DNA of 64,000 bases from Sarcophilus harrisii (GCF_902635505.1 NC_045428.1:301683107-301747106); one strand, 5' to 3'; positions 54,366 to 64,000 are shown, counted from the first letter of the stretch. Made by a program: numbers and translations. The notes: generated by a model from the sequence alone, not told the origin.

Positions 54366-54900
54366 CATAAGGCTGTCTTGATTTTTCAAGACTCCTGAAA
54401 TCAATTAGCACAATGACATGTTTATCAAATTTTCAGATGACAGGAAGCTGAAAGGGATTGCTAATATTTTTGATGACAGGATCCAGATTCTAAAAAGATG
54501 TTTAGCAGTTTGGAACTTTAATAGGTACAAATATAAAGTCCTGCATTTCAATGTTTAAAATAGTTTAAAAATATGCAAAATTAGAATGAAGGAAACATGG
54601 CTATAAAGCAGCTCATGTGAAAAATACCTCTGGATTTTAGACCACATTAAGATCAAACTTATATAGTTCCCCCAAACAGTTGTTGTGGTCTTTTACTGCA
54701 TTAATCATAGGTATAATATTCAGATCAATATTTTTTAATCATTGCATATATGAAATAATGTAGGAGGGAATAACAAGGATAAGCATTCAAAGAGAACATT
54801 GAGAGATGTTGTTGAAAAGAACTCTTTGAGGGTATGATATTAGCAATTCATGGTTCATACCCTTAAAGAATTTGAGATATGGCTTATTATCCCTTCCAGT
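54366..54900 (+). mobile_element. CR1/L3 reverse transcriptase, third segment
   Basis: 54412-54540 encodes FIKFSDDRKLKGIANIFDD and KYKVLHFNV, matching 'LSKFADDTKLGG..LDD' and 'KCKVLHLG' of CR1. FSDD replaces the usual FADD catalytic motif. Downstream sequence decays. Confidence 0.8.
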
Positions 54901-55139
54901 AAAAGCAAGCAAAAGTCCTTGTCTCCTTTTAGTTAATAATGTCCTGAAGGATCAGGATATGGAAGTCCTAAAATGTTATCTGATTTGCTCACAGACACAA
55001 AGACAGTAAGAGATTTGAACTCAGATCCTCTTACTCTAAATGCAGTGATCTTTCAACAACATCATTTTAGTTGCTTTATATATATAAGCATATATATATA
55101 TATATTATTTCACTGTCTGATGCTAATCTGAATAGTTTA

Positions 55140-55650
55140 TATTCTTTATTTTGCACTACACAATAATAATGCATTCTGTTGATAGACCAATCATTCCTCA
55201 ACCTATGGGTATTCATGTTATTTTCAGTTCCTTGCTGTTAGGAAAAAATTATGCTGTGAGAATTTGTATGTATTTGATATATTGGACCTTTGTTACTCAT
55301 CTTGACCTCCTTGGGGTAAGAAGTCTCTGAGTATAGACGATGAATAATTTAGTCATTTTTCTTGCATATGTCCAAACTGCTATTCAAAACAGTTAAACCG
55401 ATTTACTGATCCACCACTGGTCCATTTTTGTGCTTTTCTTTCCACAGCTCTCTAGTATTCACTAGTTTTTCATCAACTTTGTCAATTTAATAAGTATGAG
55501 AGGAATATAATTGTAACATTAATTATTTGGAACATTTTATTATTGCTATTTTTTTCAATTCTTTTTTGGAAAACTATTTTCATATATTGACTATTTACTG
55601 GGAAATGGTTTTTAGTTTGATATTTATGTTTGTGTTGGATGGAATCTGAA
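55140..55650 (-). mobile_element. Old L1 LINE ORF2 C-terminal fragment
   Basis: accaatcattcctcaaccta, gaccttccttggggtaagaa-like words, tccaaactgctattcaaaac and ccgatttactgatccaccac match antisense L1 ORF2 of an old lineage. Confidence 0.65.
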
Positions 55651-55690
55651 ATGGCTGAGGAAAAAAAGATTTGAACTTCAAACATATCAA

Positions 55691-55724
55691 TTTGTTAAGC
55701 AATGTATTTCATTTGCTTAACAAA
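55691..55724. repeat. 12-bp perfect hairpin
   Basis: tttgttaagcaa and ttgcttaacaaa are exact reverse complements separated by 10 bp. No terminator or transposon context explains it. Confidence 0.9.
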
Positions 55725-55794
55725 CCACCTCAGCTTGACATTGGACACCAAATACAAGGGGAGACAGATTTTGATGCATTAAAAGAAAACAATA

Positions 55795-56365
55795 CTGTAA
55801 GAAATGACCAACAGGATGATTTCAGAAAGGCCTGGAGAGACTTACACGAACTGATGCTGAGTGAAATGAGCAGGACCAGGAGATCATTATATACTTCAAC
55901 AACAATACTAGATGATGACCAGTTCTGATGGATCAGGCCATCCTCAGCAACGAGATCAACCAAATCATTTCTAATGGAGCAGTAATGAACTGAACTAGCT
56001 ATACCCAGAAAAAGAACTCTGGGAGATGACTAAAAACCATTACATTGAATTCCCAATCCCTATATTTATGCACACCTGCATCTTTGATTTCCTTCACAAG
56101 CTAATTGTACAATAATTCAGAGTCTGATTCTTTTTGTACAGCAAAATAATGTTTTGGTCATGTATACTTATTGTGTATCTAAGTTATATTTTAATATATT
56201 TAACATCTACTGGTCATCCTGCCATTTAGGGGAGGGGGTGGGGGGGGGTAAGAGGTGAAAAATTGGAACAAGAGGTTTGGCAATTGTTAATGCTGTAAAG
56301 TTACCCATATATATATATCCTGTAAATAAAAGGCTATTAAATAAAAAAAAAAAAAAAAAAAAAAA
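55795..56365 (+). mobile_element. L1 LINE 3' end, well preserved, long A-tail
   Basis: Encodes the ORF2 C-terminus: VRNDQQDDFRKAWRDLHEL and MLSEMSRTRRSLYTSTTIL. Then the 'catatgggtaac' 3' UTR lineage (gaattcccaatccctatatt..cacaagctaattgtacaata), a G-rich tract at 56229-56249, AATAAA and an A-run of about 22. Open reading to the ORF2 stop and a long A-run suggest a comparatively young insertion. Confidence 0.92.
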
Positions 56366-57120
56366 CAATAGGAATTAAAGCAGGAGATAAGATTAGGTAA
56401 TTTGATTTTTAATTGGAGGAAAGATTATGGGATTTCTGAATTAGGAGGGGGAGGATGAACAGGTGCAATTCCCTGAAATCAGGAAAAATATGAAGAATCC
56501 CACTATCCCCTACCCAAATGTCTATATTCAATCCAAGGAACAAGGAAATAGTAATTAATTGATCAGTATGGGGCCCATTTTCAGATAAACTATGGATTGT
56601 TTGAGATATATAATAGTGAGAAAATTCCTTGCATCAATCTTCATATCTGGCTGGGTTTCTGGTCAGTATAATCTAGGTCCTTAGGTAAGGATCTCTAAGC
56701 AACTAGTAAAGAAGGTCCAGCTTCCCAGCTATGCAGAGTTAGATTCAAACAATTCAATAAAGTTTTCTCACAGTTCCCATAATTGAATAAAGTTTTCTCA
56801 CAAGACAGAAATTGAACTAGACCCATAATTAAATAGAAAGGGACTTGAGCTTGCTCCAGAATTGAATCATAAGATGAAGTCAGTGTGGTTCACTTAATTC
56901 CCACAATTCCTTCATTTTAACTCCCTATATGCCTTGGATACCAGACTTCTATATCTTTTGCAAAGATATTTTGTGCTTGGTTCTCATCTTATTTGATCTT
57001 TGAGTCTGTTCATGCAAAAGTTCTTTTTAATTCCATATTATGAAAAGGGTCTGTCTTTTATTTTTTTATGATCACCTGTCACTTATTTAAGAACTCTCTC
57101 TTAACCATACTATGAAAGGT
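56366..57120. other. Unassigned stretch
   Basis: No family recognised. aataaagttttctcaca is repeated exactly at 56756-56772 and 56786-56802 (30-bp period). Confidence 0.35.
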
Positions 57121-57129
57121 ACCTCCTTA

Positions 57130-57320
57130 CAGTTTTTCTTTTTCTTCTATCTTCATTAATTTTGTTCATGTAAAAAACTTTTTTAAAATTTTATATAATT
57201 GAAATTGTCTACTTTATCTTTTTGATCCCCTTTGTTTATCATATTTGTGAATTAGTAGATCCATCCCCCTCTTCCTATCCCTAATCCAATGGTTACCTCC
57301 ATCCATTGGGGTTTGGAGCC
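57130..57320 (-). mobile_element. Old L1 LINE ORF2 fragment
   Basis: ttaattttgttcatgtaaaa and tatataattgaaattgtcta are antisense of the DYIKLKSFCTNKTN region of L1 ORF2. Confidence 0.6.
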
Positions 57321-57970
57321 AGTTCAAACTTGTTCAGCAGAACCAATGATTTAGTTTTCACTGAAAAATTGGCAAGGATTATAAATCAGGGCTTGATTTA
57401 TCATTTTGTTGATTATCTAAATTTAAGAAAGTGACATGATCTTCATGCCAATCATGCAGATAAAATTGAAAAATGTGTCATACAAATGTTTTGTTCCCTC
57501 CCTAGAAAGTCAGTTGCTAAATCTTTAAAAGCATATCATACCTCTATACCTAGTTGGTTGGTGTGATCTCAGTTATCTCTGCAGGGAGAGCTTTACCAGT
57601 ATCAGATACTTTACCCTGGCAGCAAGCCAGTAGACAAGCAGAGAAGCTAAAAACACAAGGGGTGAAGAATACAACCTCAAACAGCTAGGGTCTCTCGGGA
57701 CCTGGCCACACCCACCCACAGTGTTCTCCCCAGCCAGAATTATGAAAGATACCTCTTTATATCATGTGTGTGTATATGTGTGTATACACACATATTAATG
57801 GTAAAATATTTTCTATTTAAATCATGTAGATATCTGGAACTCTTTGTGCTTGATATATGATGGAATATATAGAATTATTTTTAAGGAGTTCTTCATAGTT
57901 CCTATTGCATTTATTAATTTGAAAATTTTGAAACATATTTTTCTTTTGTTCTATGCTCTTAAAAAGGAGA

Positions 57971-58028
57971 GCTAGCCTTGGGAAACCTTTGCCTGTTGAT
58001 TGTTATTCATTCCCTACATGGAATCTAG
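57971..58028 (+). repeat. Inverted repeat, left arm (58 bp)
   Basis: gggaaacctttgcctgttga..ttgttattcattccctacat..ggaatctag pairs with 58803-58860 at about 90% identity. The loop of about 775 bp holds a GT microsatellite and a SINE fragment. No family is recognised. Confidence 0.88.
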
Positions 58029-58167
58029 TTTTTTCTGTGACTCATGGCTAGTTGCTATATAGAGAATTCTTATGTCAGACCAGAGGCTACTGATTTGAGG
58101 GGAGGAGAGCGAAGGGGATCTGCAGCCACAACTGACTGTTCAGTCAACTCTTGTTATCTTGCTAGTA

Positions 58168-58170
<3 letters not shown>

Positions 58171-58206
<36 letters not shown>
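58171..58206 (+). repeat. (GT)18 microsatellite
   Basis: Uninterrupted GT units in the loop between the inverted arms. Confidence 0.97.
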
Positions 58207-58208
<2 letters not shown>

Positions 58209-58549
58209 AAAGACAGACATCTTGTGACATGGAAATGTTGTTACCGCTGACTCAGTCTCAGGATTTATGCTCAATTGGTCTGTCATATCTTTTGTGCTAA
58301 CCTGTGTTGTCTCTTTTCTCTTGAAATTAAAAAAAAAAAAAGATGTTCATAGAAGTGGGAAAAGTCAACTCTGCAGAATGTGTATGAGCTCAAATGAAGG
58401 CATAGAAAGACCATCCAGGATGATGGAAAAGTAACTCATCAAACCTTGGGTGGAAAAAAATATCCACGCGGATTGACTATGACCTTCATATTATGTTTTT
58501 TGTTTATGTTTATACTTTACTTGGACTAAAGTTCACATTTCATGGAATT

Positions 58550-58690
58550 TTCAGGCAGAACACCTGAGTTCAGATCCCATATGTGTCAGTTACTGCCTCT
58601 GTGACCTTGGACAAGTCATGGACCCTCATTTTCCTAATCTGAATTAAATTTAAATTAAATTAAGTGAGGAGGGTCCCTTCCATGTAAAAC
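58550..58690 (+). repeat. tRNA-SINE fragment (MON1/THER1-like)
   Basis: cctgagttcagatcccatat..tgaccttggacaagtcatgg..gaggagggtcccttccatg. The head is missing. Confidence 0.65.
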
Positions 58691-58802
58691 TATTGCATTA
58701 CAGTTCTATTTCATTTATAGTTCCAGGTACTATAGCCAGATGTAGTTCTAATAGAAAATTCTTACAATGTTTTCCCTTCATTCATTTAATAAGTCTTAAT
58801 AA

Positions 58803-58860
58803 GTCTAGATTCCATGTAGGGAATAAATAACAATCAACAGACAAAGGTTTCCCAAAACTA
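58803..58860 (-). repeat. Inverted repeat, right arm (58 bp)
   Basis: tctagattccatgtagggaa..taaataacaatcaacagaca..aaggtttcccaaaacta mirrors 57971-58028. Confidence 0.88.
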
Positions 58861-58864
58861 GTTC

Positions 58865-59110
58865 TTCTTTTCAAGAGTACAGGGCATAATTCTAGCCCTC
58901 AAGGATTTTTTCTCAGTGGAGAGAAACAGGATATCTGCTTATAAAATTTATATAAAACCACAAAATACACCATCATAAATGCCAAATGAATGACATATGA
59001 TAAGTGACAGGACATCCAAGAAGAGAAAAATCATTGGCCAGAGAGATCAAGAAAGGCTTCTTGGACTAGACTTGAGCTGGGCAATGAAGAATGAATAGAA
59101 TTTGAAGAGA
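58865..59110 (-). mobile_element. L2 LINE 3' UTR
   Basis: agggcataattctagccctc..aaggattttttctcagtgg, catcataaatgccaaatgaa, gagatcaagaaaggcttctt and gacttgagctgggcaatgaa are antisense L2 3' UTR. Confidence 0.7.
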
Positions 59111-59504
59111 TAGGAAAGAAAAAGAAGAGAGCGGAGGAGGGAAATATTTGGATTTGTCTTCTCAATCTCTTTTCAATAAATCATCCCTGGTGTATTGGGT
59201 GAAAATTAGGGACAATTAGATGAGGAAAATATATGTCTGTTTTCAAGTGTGAAACATTCGGGAGTACTAAGTGGCAACAGCTTTGCCCAGTAATGAGCTA
59301 ATTGCCCAATATGGCATTGATAATCTACTTTGCATCAAGAAACAGTACTACTGGACTGTTTATAGAAGGAGTTCATTTACTGTTAAGCATAAAGTTGCAC
59401 AGGAATTCAAATTTTATTAACTTTCAGCTAGTTTTGGTAATGGACAAAAGGGATAGCACACCTAATGGAAATACATAGACTCATATTATTCTATGAATTT
59501 AGAG

Positions 59505-59690
59505 CTATAAGGCCCAGAGAGGCAGCATGACAGTGGATTAAAGTACTAGAAAATCTGAATTAGAATTCTATTTCAGATACTTAGTAACTGTGAATTTCCC
59601 TGAACCTCAATTTCCTCATCTGTAAAATGAGAGGAGTGGACTTGATGAACTCTTAAGGTGCCTTTTAGCTCTATAGCCTTAGCTTATTAC
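59505..59690 (+). repeat. THER1/MON1-type SINE
   Basis: gaggcagcatgacagtggat..taaagtactagaaaatctg, tttcctcatctgtaaaatga, gactttgatgaactctta-type and ccttttagctctatagcc. Confidence 0.75.
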
Positions 59691-59744
59691 CTTTGCCTTA
59701 AATCTTAAGGGTAATACGCAAGCACCTACCTCATAGGGGTATTA

Positions 59745-60250
59745 TGAGGACCTGGAAGCATTCAGCAGTAGCTGTGGCTCAGCCGTAGGAGCCAGCGGAC
59801 TTCATGGCCACCAAGAAAGAAGCCATGATAGCAGACCTGGGACAGTCAGTGTCTGCAATTGCAAGTTTCTCACCTGCCGCAACAACAAAAACACAAGGGT
59901 GGGAGTGGGACAGGGGAGGAAGGGAAAGGCACGAGGGCAAGATTGTCTGGGCACAAGACATTTGCAATTTAGGAGAGATGGGATTGCTGCCGGAAATATG
60001 ACATATGGCTTCACTCCATTGACGTGCCCTTTATCCCCTGTCTGCAAAGTACCCACACTCAGCTGATGACGTCAGAAGAATGTGTTGACAGACTTATATC
60101 CTGTTTCCAGTTCTCTACCATAGTCTCATGGCAACAGCAGCAAGAGCAGCAGCAACAGCAGTGGGGGCAGGGGCAGGACCAGGCTGGTCCTTGCTGGCCC
60201 TGAGGTTCTGGGACAGTATTTAGGACAGCAGTTATTTGGTAACATTGCTT
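59745..60250. promoter_or_regulatory. GC-richer block with a perfect CRE, possible old promoter or enhancer
   Basis: A palindromic cAMP-response element, tgacgtca, lies at 60067-60074. The block holds several CpGs, a CAG-rich stretch (agcagcaagagcagcagcaa, near 60140) and gtgggggcaggggcagg. Base composition stands out from its surroundings. ORFs on both strands (62-84 residues) have no recognised domain. A Kozak-like cttcatggccacc-type ATG at 59803 begins MATKKEAMIADLGQSV. Confidence 0.3.
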
Positions 60251-60472
60251 TTCTAAGGGTCTTCCGGGAAGCTTTAAGATGTGGGGTTCTGTTATTTTGC
60301 TATTTTAGTCCATTGCATTATGAAGTCCCTCAGCCTGTCTGCAGCTGGAGTCTGTAGGCTGTTTACTTCTTTCCTGACAAGAGACAGCAGTCTGAGATGA
60401 CAAACCTAAACTGCTGCCTCACAATCATGAGGGAACGATAGTTCCAAATTCCTTTTGGTGATATTGCTAGAT

Positions 60473-60645
60473 GGCATGGAATAGTGGAAAGAGTGTTGGA
60501 TTTGGTATCAGGAAACCTGGCTCAACTACTCAGTGTCAAGCCCTCTAACCTATCTGAGTATCAGTTCCCTTACCTGTAAATTGAGGGGATTGGACTCCAT
60601 GACCTCTAGACTCCCTTCTATTCCTAAACCTTATGATCTGTGAGC
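60473..60645 (+). repeat. THER1/MON1-type SINE
   Basis: tggcatggaatagtggaaag..agtgttggatttggtatcag..gttcccttacctgtaaattg..aggggattggactccatga..cccttctattcctaaacc. Confidence 0.8.
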
Positions 60646-60706
60646 TAGATAAATAGAAAATTAGGAAAGAAGATATGGTTGGCTAGTTTCCAGGGCAACC
60701 ATGGAC

Positions 60707-60794
60707 TTTCTTTTTCTTAGGGCTGGATTGATTGATTTAACAAACATTTATTTCTTTTTCTTAGGGCTGGATTGATTGATTTAACAAACATTTA
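60707..60794 (+). repeat. Perfect 44-bp tandem duplication
   Basis: The 44-mer starting tttctttttcttagggctgg and ending caaacattta occurs twice without a mismatch (60707-60750, 60751-60794). Perfect identity suggests a recent event or an assembly artefact. Confidence 0.95.
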
Positions 60795-61084
60795 TTTAGG
60801 TTTGATTGTTAAAAAAGCACGGTGCTAGGTACTGGGAGAGATCCAATGTTAAAGTAGAGACTCTGCTTTTCTGATTGGTGCCTGCCATTTCTGGACCATT
60901 GTTTTGGGAAATTCCCTCAGACATATTCCTCTGTCCCATTGACCTAGTTCTGGAACCATGAACCATGATCAAATCAACTCTGCCATTATCCCTGGGTAGG
61001 TGGGTCAATCTATTCCTCTATAGCTTCATTCATTATATTTGAAACTTTTTGCACTAAAAGGCTTTTCCCTGGTCATCACTCCCC

Positions 61085-61145
61085 TTCACATTCTCCCCTC
61101 TCCCTTTAGAATGAAAGCTCCTAGTGAATAAATTATTTTGTCTAC
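61085..61145 (+). mobile_element. L2-type 3' UTR fragment
   Basis: ccccttcacattctcccctc..tagaatgaaagctcctagtg resembles the L2 3' UTR before an L1 insertion. Confidence 0.45.
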
Positions 61146-61179
61146 TATAAATAGCCATACTACTTATAAAGGACATATG

Positions 61180-61560
61180 AAGGATGTCACTATCTGAATC
61201 TAGAGAAAGAACTGATAAATAGAAGTATAGAGAGAATAATTTTATACATTTATCTATCCATATCTTTTTTTATATCTCTATATAGCCTATAAATGTCTAT
61301 TTGTCTGTCTGTCTGTCTCGCTCTCTACTTATTCGTATTTAATGGTAAGCATCTCTAGAGCAGGGGATGGGGAAGGACAGGAAAAAATGGGAGGAAATAA
61401 TTTACATGACAATTTGTTGTATATTTGAAAGGAATTACAAGTTGAGCATAGTGGATTTATAGTTTCATGTACAATCAGTTTTTTTTTTTTTTTATTGTAC
61501 TATGTTGTGGAAATGCTTGCTTTATTCAACAAATTAAAACTAAAACTAAAAAGAAAAGAA
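61180..61560 (+). mobile_element. L1 LINE 3' end, older lineage
   Basis: ctgaatctagagaaagaact..gataaatagaagtatagag, a (TCTG)n patch at about 61300-61320, and a terminus ttcaacaaattaaaactaaa..actaaaaagaaaag. Same 3' UTR type as 6695-7130. Confidence 0.75.
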
Positions 61561-61561
61561 A

Positions 61562-61680
61562 AAGAATATAAGCTTCTTGGATATCAGGAACTCTTTGGCT
61601 TCTTATATTTGTTTCACCTCCCTCCGACATTTTACACCTAGTACAGTGCTTGGCACATAATAAACCCTTAATAAAATTTT
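61562..61680 (+). mobile_element. L2-type 3' terminus
   Basis: agaatataagcttcttggat..atcaggaactctttggctt..cctagtacagtgcttggcac..ataataaacccttaataaa is the L2 3' end. Confidence 0.8.
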
Positions 61681-61689
61681 TTTTCATTC

Positions 61690-62260
61690 ATTTATTCATC
61701 CATTCATAAAACAAAGTCCCTGACATGAGAGACTCTGATGAGAGTTTAGAGGATTTGGAGGAGGGTAAGAAACAAATGTAAATAACTATAATAGATCATA
61801 TTACATAGAGAGTATAGTAGGCATTAATAAAATAAAGTATTCAGTGAGATATAAGGGGGAAAGGCATTACTGATAAAATAGAAAAAAAGGGAGTCCAGGC
61901 AGTTCTTTATGCAGAAGGCAGCATTGAAATGGACTGCAAAGGATGACAATTAATTCAACAGACTAAAAGAGGGAAGAAAAGCATTTTGAGCAAAAGAAAT
62001 AGCAGGAACTGAAGCATGGAATCAGAAGAGGATTGTGCATGTTCAGGGGACAAAGAATAGCTCAATTTGACTAGAATATAGAATCCCTGGAGAGGAATAA
62101 TGTAGAAAAGACTGGAAAGACAAGGTAGTACTGGATCATGAAGAACTTAGAATGTCAGGCTGAAAGTATTAACTTTATTCAGTAGGGTAATAAGGAGTCA
62201 CTGAAGATTTTAGAGCAACATAGAAGGCAAATTACAGTTAGGGAGAAATGGCTGGATACT
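61690..62260 (-). mobile_element. L2 LINE, 3' UTR and ORF2 end
   Basis: Plus-strand words aacaaatgtaaataactata, aatagcaggaactgaagcat, ctggatcatgaagaacttag and aataaggagtcactgaagat are antisense L2 in consensus order. It lies head to head with the L2 terminus at 61562-61680. Confidence 0.75.
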
Positions 62261-62314
62261 GACATCTGTTAGTCTAAACTGTTGAAAATGAAAGCAAATG
62301 AAATAAAATAATCA

Positions 62315-62420
62315 TTTAGCACCTTTTGTATACAGGCACTTAGTACTGTGAGAGTACAAAATAAGCTTAGGATACAGGTTCCAGGACTCATGGAACTAAC
62401 AATCTAATTTTAGAGATGTT
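62315..62420 (-). mobile_element. L2-type 3' end fragment
   Basis: ttttgtatacaggcacttag..tactgtgagagtacaaaata..gactcatggaactaacaatc..taattttagag. Confidence 0.55.
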
Positions 62421-62494
62421 TGAAAAAGTCAAATCACAATAAAAGATTTGTTTTTTTAAAAAAAAAACCACAATTCAATAGACAGATTCAGATG

Positions 62495-62650
62495 GTGGAT
62501 AAAGCTGGGTGACTCTGGTACAGATGCTGACTGTTTGAACCTGGTCAAATTTTAAGTTTTTGGTATCCCAGGAAACTGGGTCATTGAAGACTATTCTAAT
62601 CTGTATCAATATAGGGAGATTGCTCACCCAGAATTCTCTATACCAGTTAA
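62495..62650 (+). repeat. MON1-like SINE
   Basis: gtggataaagctgggtgact head, then attctaatctgtatcaatat..agggagattgctcacccaga..attctctataccagttaaac, the marsupial 'gatctgcattggtagagggagtttcc' tail. Compare 27985-28072. Confidence 0.6.
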
Positions 62651-63244
62651 ACAGAATATTGGAATAAAAATAATCAAAAATTTCAATAAAGAGATATCAA
62701 GGCAATATATAATTAATTGCCAAATGAATAATAACACATTACATTCCCATGGCACTTTAAAAGTTAAAAATGCAATTTGGAAATGATCCCCTAGGCAACT
62801 CCTTTCCCTCTTTGTAGATGTGGGGGAAGATGGCAGCAGCACTAGGGATATACTCTCAAATTCAGGTAATGTGTGGATCAGCTTTGCTAACTGTTATCCT
62901 CCCTCCTTTTCTATTCTTTGTTGCAAATGATGATTATGAGAGAAGAGAGGAAGAGAGATATATTTAGAAATGAAGGTGATATTGAAAAAGAAGATATCAA
63001 TAAAGGAAAAGAGAGAAAAATTATTCTTTAGATCAGACCACATATTTATAGTTATATTGGTCAAAAGATGAAGAAAATCTGCAATTTCTTAGTGTTTATT
63101 ATTTACTGTCTACAAAGAAGCATTTAACTCTGGGGCAAAAATGAGGACTTCAAGGGACAACTTCTAATAATAATGGTCTGTTTGGATAGGTTAAAATCAT
63201 ACAAAATTTCTTGATAAATGCAACCACAGAGATAACTGTTCAAA

Positions 63245-63360
63245 AATGCTCCTGGGGGAGAGAGGGGAGAGAGAAAATTTGGAACTCAAAATTTTTTTAA
63301 TGAATGTTAAAAATTATCTTTACATGTAATTTGAAAAATAAAATGCTATTTTAAAAAATA
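63245..63360 (+). mobile_element. L1 LINE 3' terminus
   Basis: ctgggggagagaggggagag..agaaaatttggaactcaaaa, ttatctttacatgtaatttg and aaaaataaaatgctatttta form a short 3' end with its A-rich tail. Confidence 0.75.
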
Positions 63361-63489
63361 ATCTTCTCATTGCCAACCTGAAATGAGGCATAAAACAGGG
63401 AGATACATGCTTGCCAAAAGAATTTGTCATAGTCAAGAAAGATGTTTTCTAAAAAGACAAAGTAGAAGAGAGAGTCTTAATAGATGGTG

Positions 63490-63825
63490 AACATTTTCAG
63501 ATAATCCTATTTATCGATGTTATTGTGTTGATTGAATGAGACCCCAACATATGGCAGGACTTTGCACATGAGATATATAGTTGTTGACCTAAAAATTCAA
63601 AGGAGGAAAACTAAGAGCAGAAAAACCAATGCTTATCATTCAGACCTTAGCACCCAGTTGCACAGGAAGTCCATTGGGTTAGTTAATGAAAATCTATATC
63701 TGGAAAATGCATGGAATACAGACCAAAAATTAGGTACAAAAATGCATAGGAGAAATAAAATAGATTAAATTGGGAAATTACATAATTCTCCCAGATACAG
63801 ACATTTTATTTATCCATTTTATTGA
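63490..63825 (+). mobile_element. RTE-clade LINE reverse-transcriptase fragment
   Basis: Near 63510 the plus strand reads FIDVIVLIE then DPNIWQDFAHEIYSC, resembling the RTE 'FADDIVLI' catalytic block. The ORF at 63532-63768 continues HSDLSTQLHRKSIGLVNE, LYLENAWNTDQKLG and KMHRRNKID. This parallels RTE 'YLG---N-D--L--EI-RR---W'. FIDV replaces the usual FADD motif, so it is inactive. The only RTE piece seen in the window. Confidence 0.6.
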
Positions 63826-64000
63826 TGCCCTTTATTTTTATTATACCACTGATACTTCTTTCCCTGTTTCCAGATTAATCCCTCCCCTGTAATAAAGAAA
63901 AAAAAATTAAACAAAACAGTTGATTACAGTGACTGAGTCTGTTGATGCATGCAATATTTTTCTTTACTCTCTCTACCTCTCCACTGAGAGCCAGGAGATA

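Noticed and set aside
58044-58250. 68-residue ORF with a VCVCVC tail
   Set aside because: The tail is the (GT)18 microsatellite read in frame.

Overview
The window is AT-rich mammalian nuclear DNA, almost entirely built from interspersed repeats. The repeats point to a marsupial (metatherian). They include MAR1-type SINEs (tRNA-like head, body ending in the mirror of 'ggcaaaccactccagt'), MON1/THER1/MIR-type CORE-SINEs, a short tRNA SINE ending in a poly(A) tail, L1 elements with a marsupial-style ORF2 C-terminus and 3' UTR, many L2 and CR1/L3 fragments, and one RTE piece. Family names come from memory of consensus sequences, without a database search. I cannot name the species.

I found no intact protein-coding gene, so the segment is best read as intergenic or intronic. 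Gene-derived sequences are dead retrocopies: a 14-3-3 zeta (YWHAZ) processed pseudogene with long 3' UTR (about 35.4-37.3 kb, +), a probable RPS26 processed pseudogene (about 23.3-23.5 kb, -), and a U6 snRNA pseudogene (about 19.44-19.53 kb, -) fused to an L1 3' half. Three places carry exon- or promoter-like signals at low confidence: 316-520, 5789-5836 and 59745-60250.

Layout. 0-8 kb: a hAT MITE with perfect 8-bp target duplication, SINEs, and two L1s inserted into SINEs. 8-16 kb: weakly recognisable old sequence, an L1 (11.4-13.0 kb) inside an L2, and L2/MIR/MAR1 copies. 16-26 kb: dense L1, L2 and CR1 fossils, the U6-L1 chimera and the RPS26 retrocopy. 26-35 kb: a 150-bp inverted repeat pair, an L2 copy cut by MAR1 and L1, and nested L1s. 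35-42 kb: the YWHAZ retrocopy and a minus-strand class II (beta-like) endogenous retrovirus fossil with one LTR. 42-50 kb: a local duplication/inversion patch, the longest L1 piece (44.6-46.4 kb), and a SINE inside an L1. 50-64 kb: MIR/L2 remains, a CR1/L3 reverse-transcriptase fossil interrupted by L1s, a young-looking L1 3' end, a 58-bp inverted repeat pair, a GC-richer block with a perfect CRE, a perfect 44-bp tandem duplication, and an RTE fragment at the right edge.

There is no operon, CRISPR array or gene system. The most informative features are the insertion structures (nested elements with target-site duplications), the template-switched U6-L1 copy, the unexplained inverted repeats and the local rearrangement at 41.9-44.1 kb.
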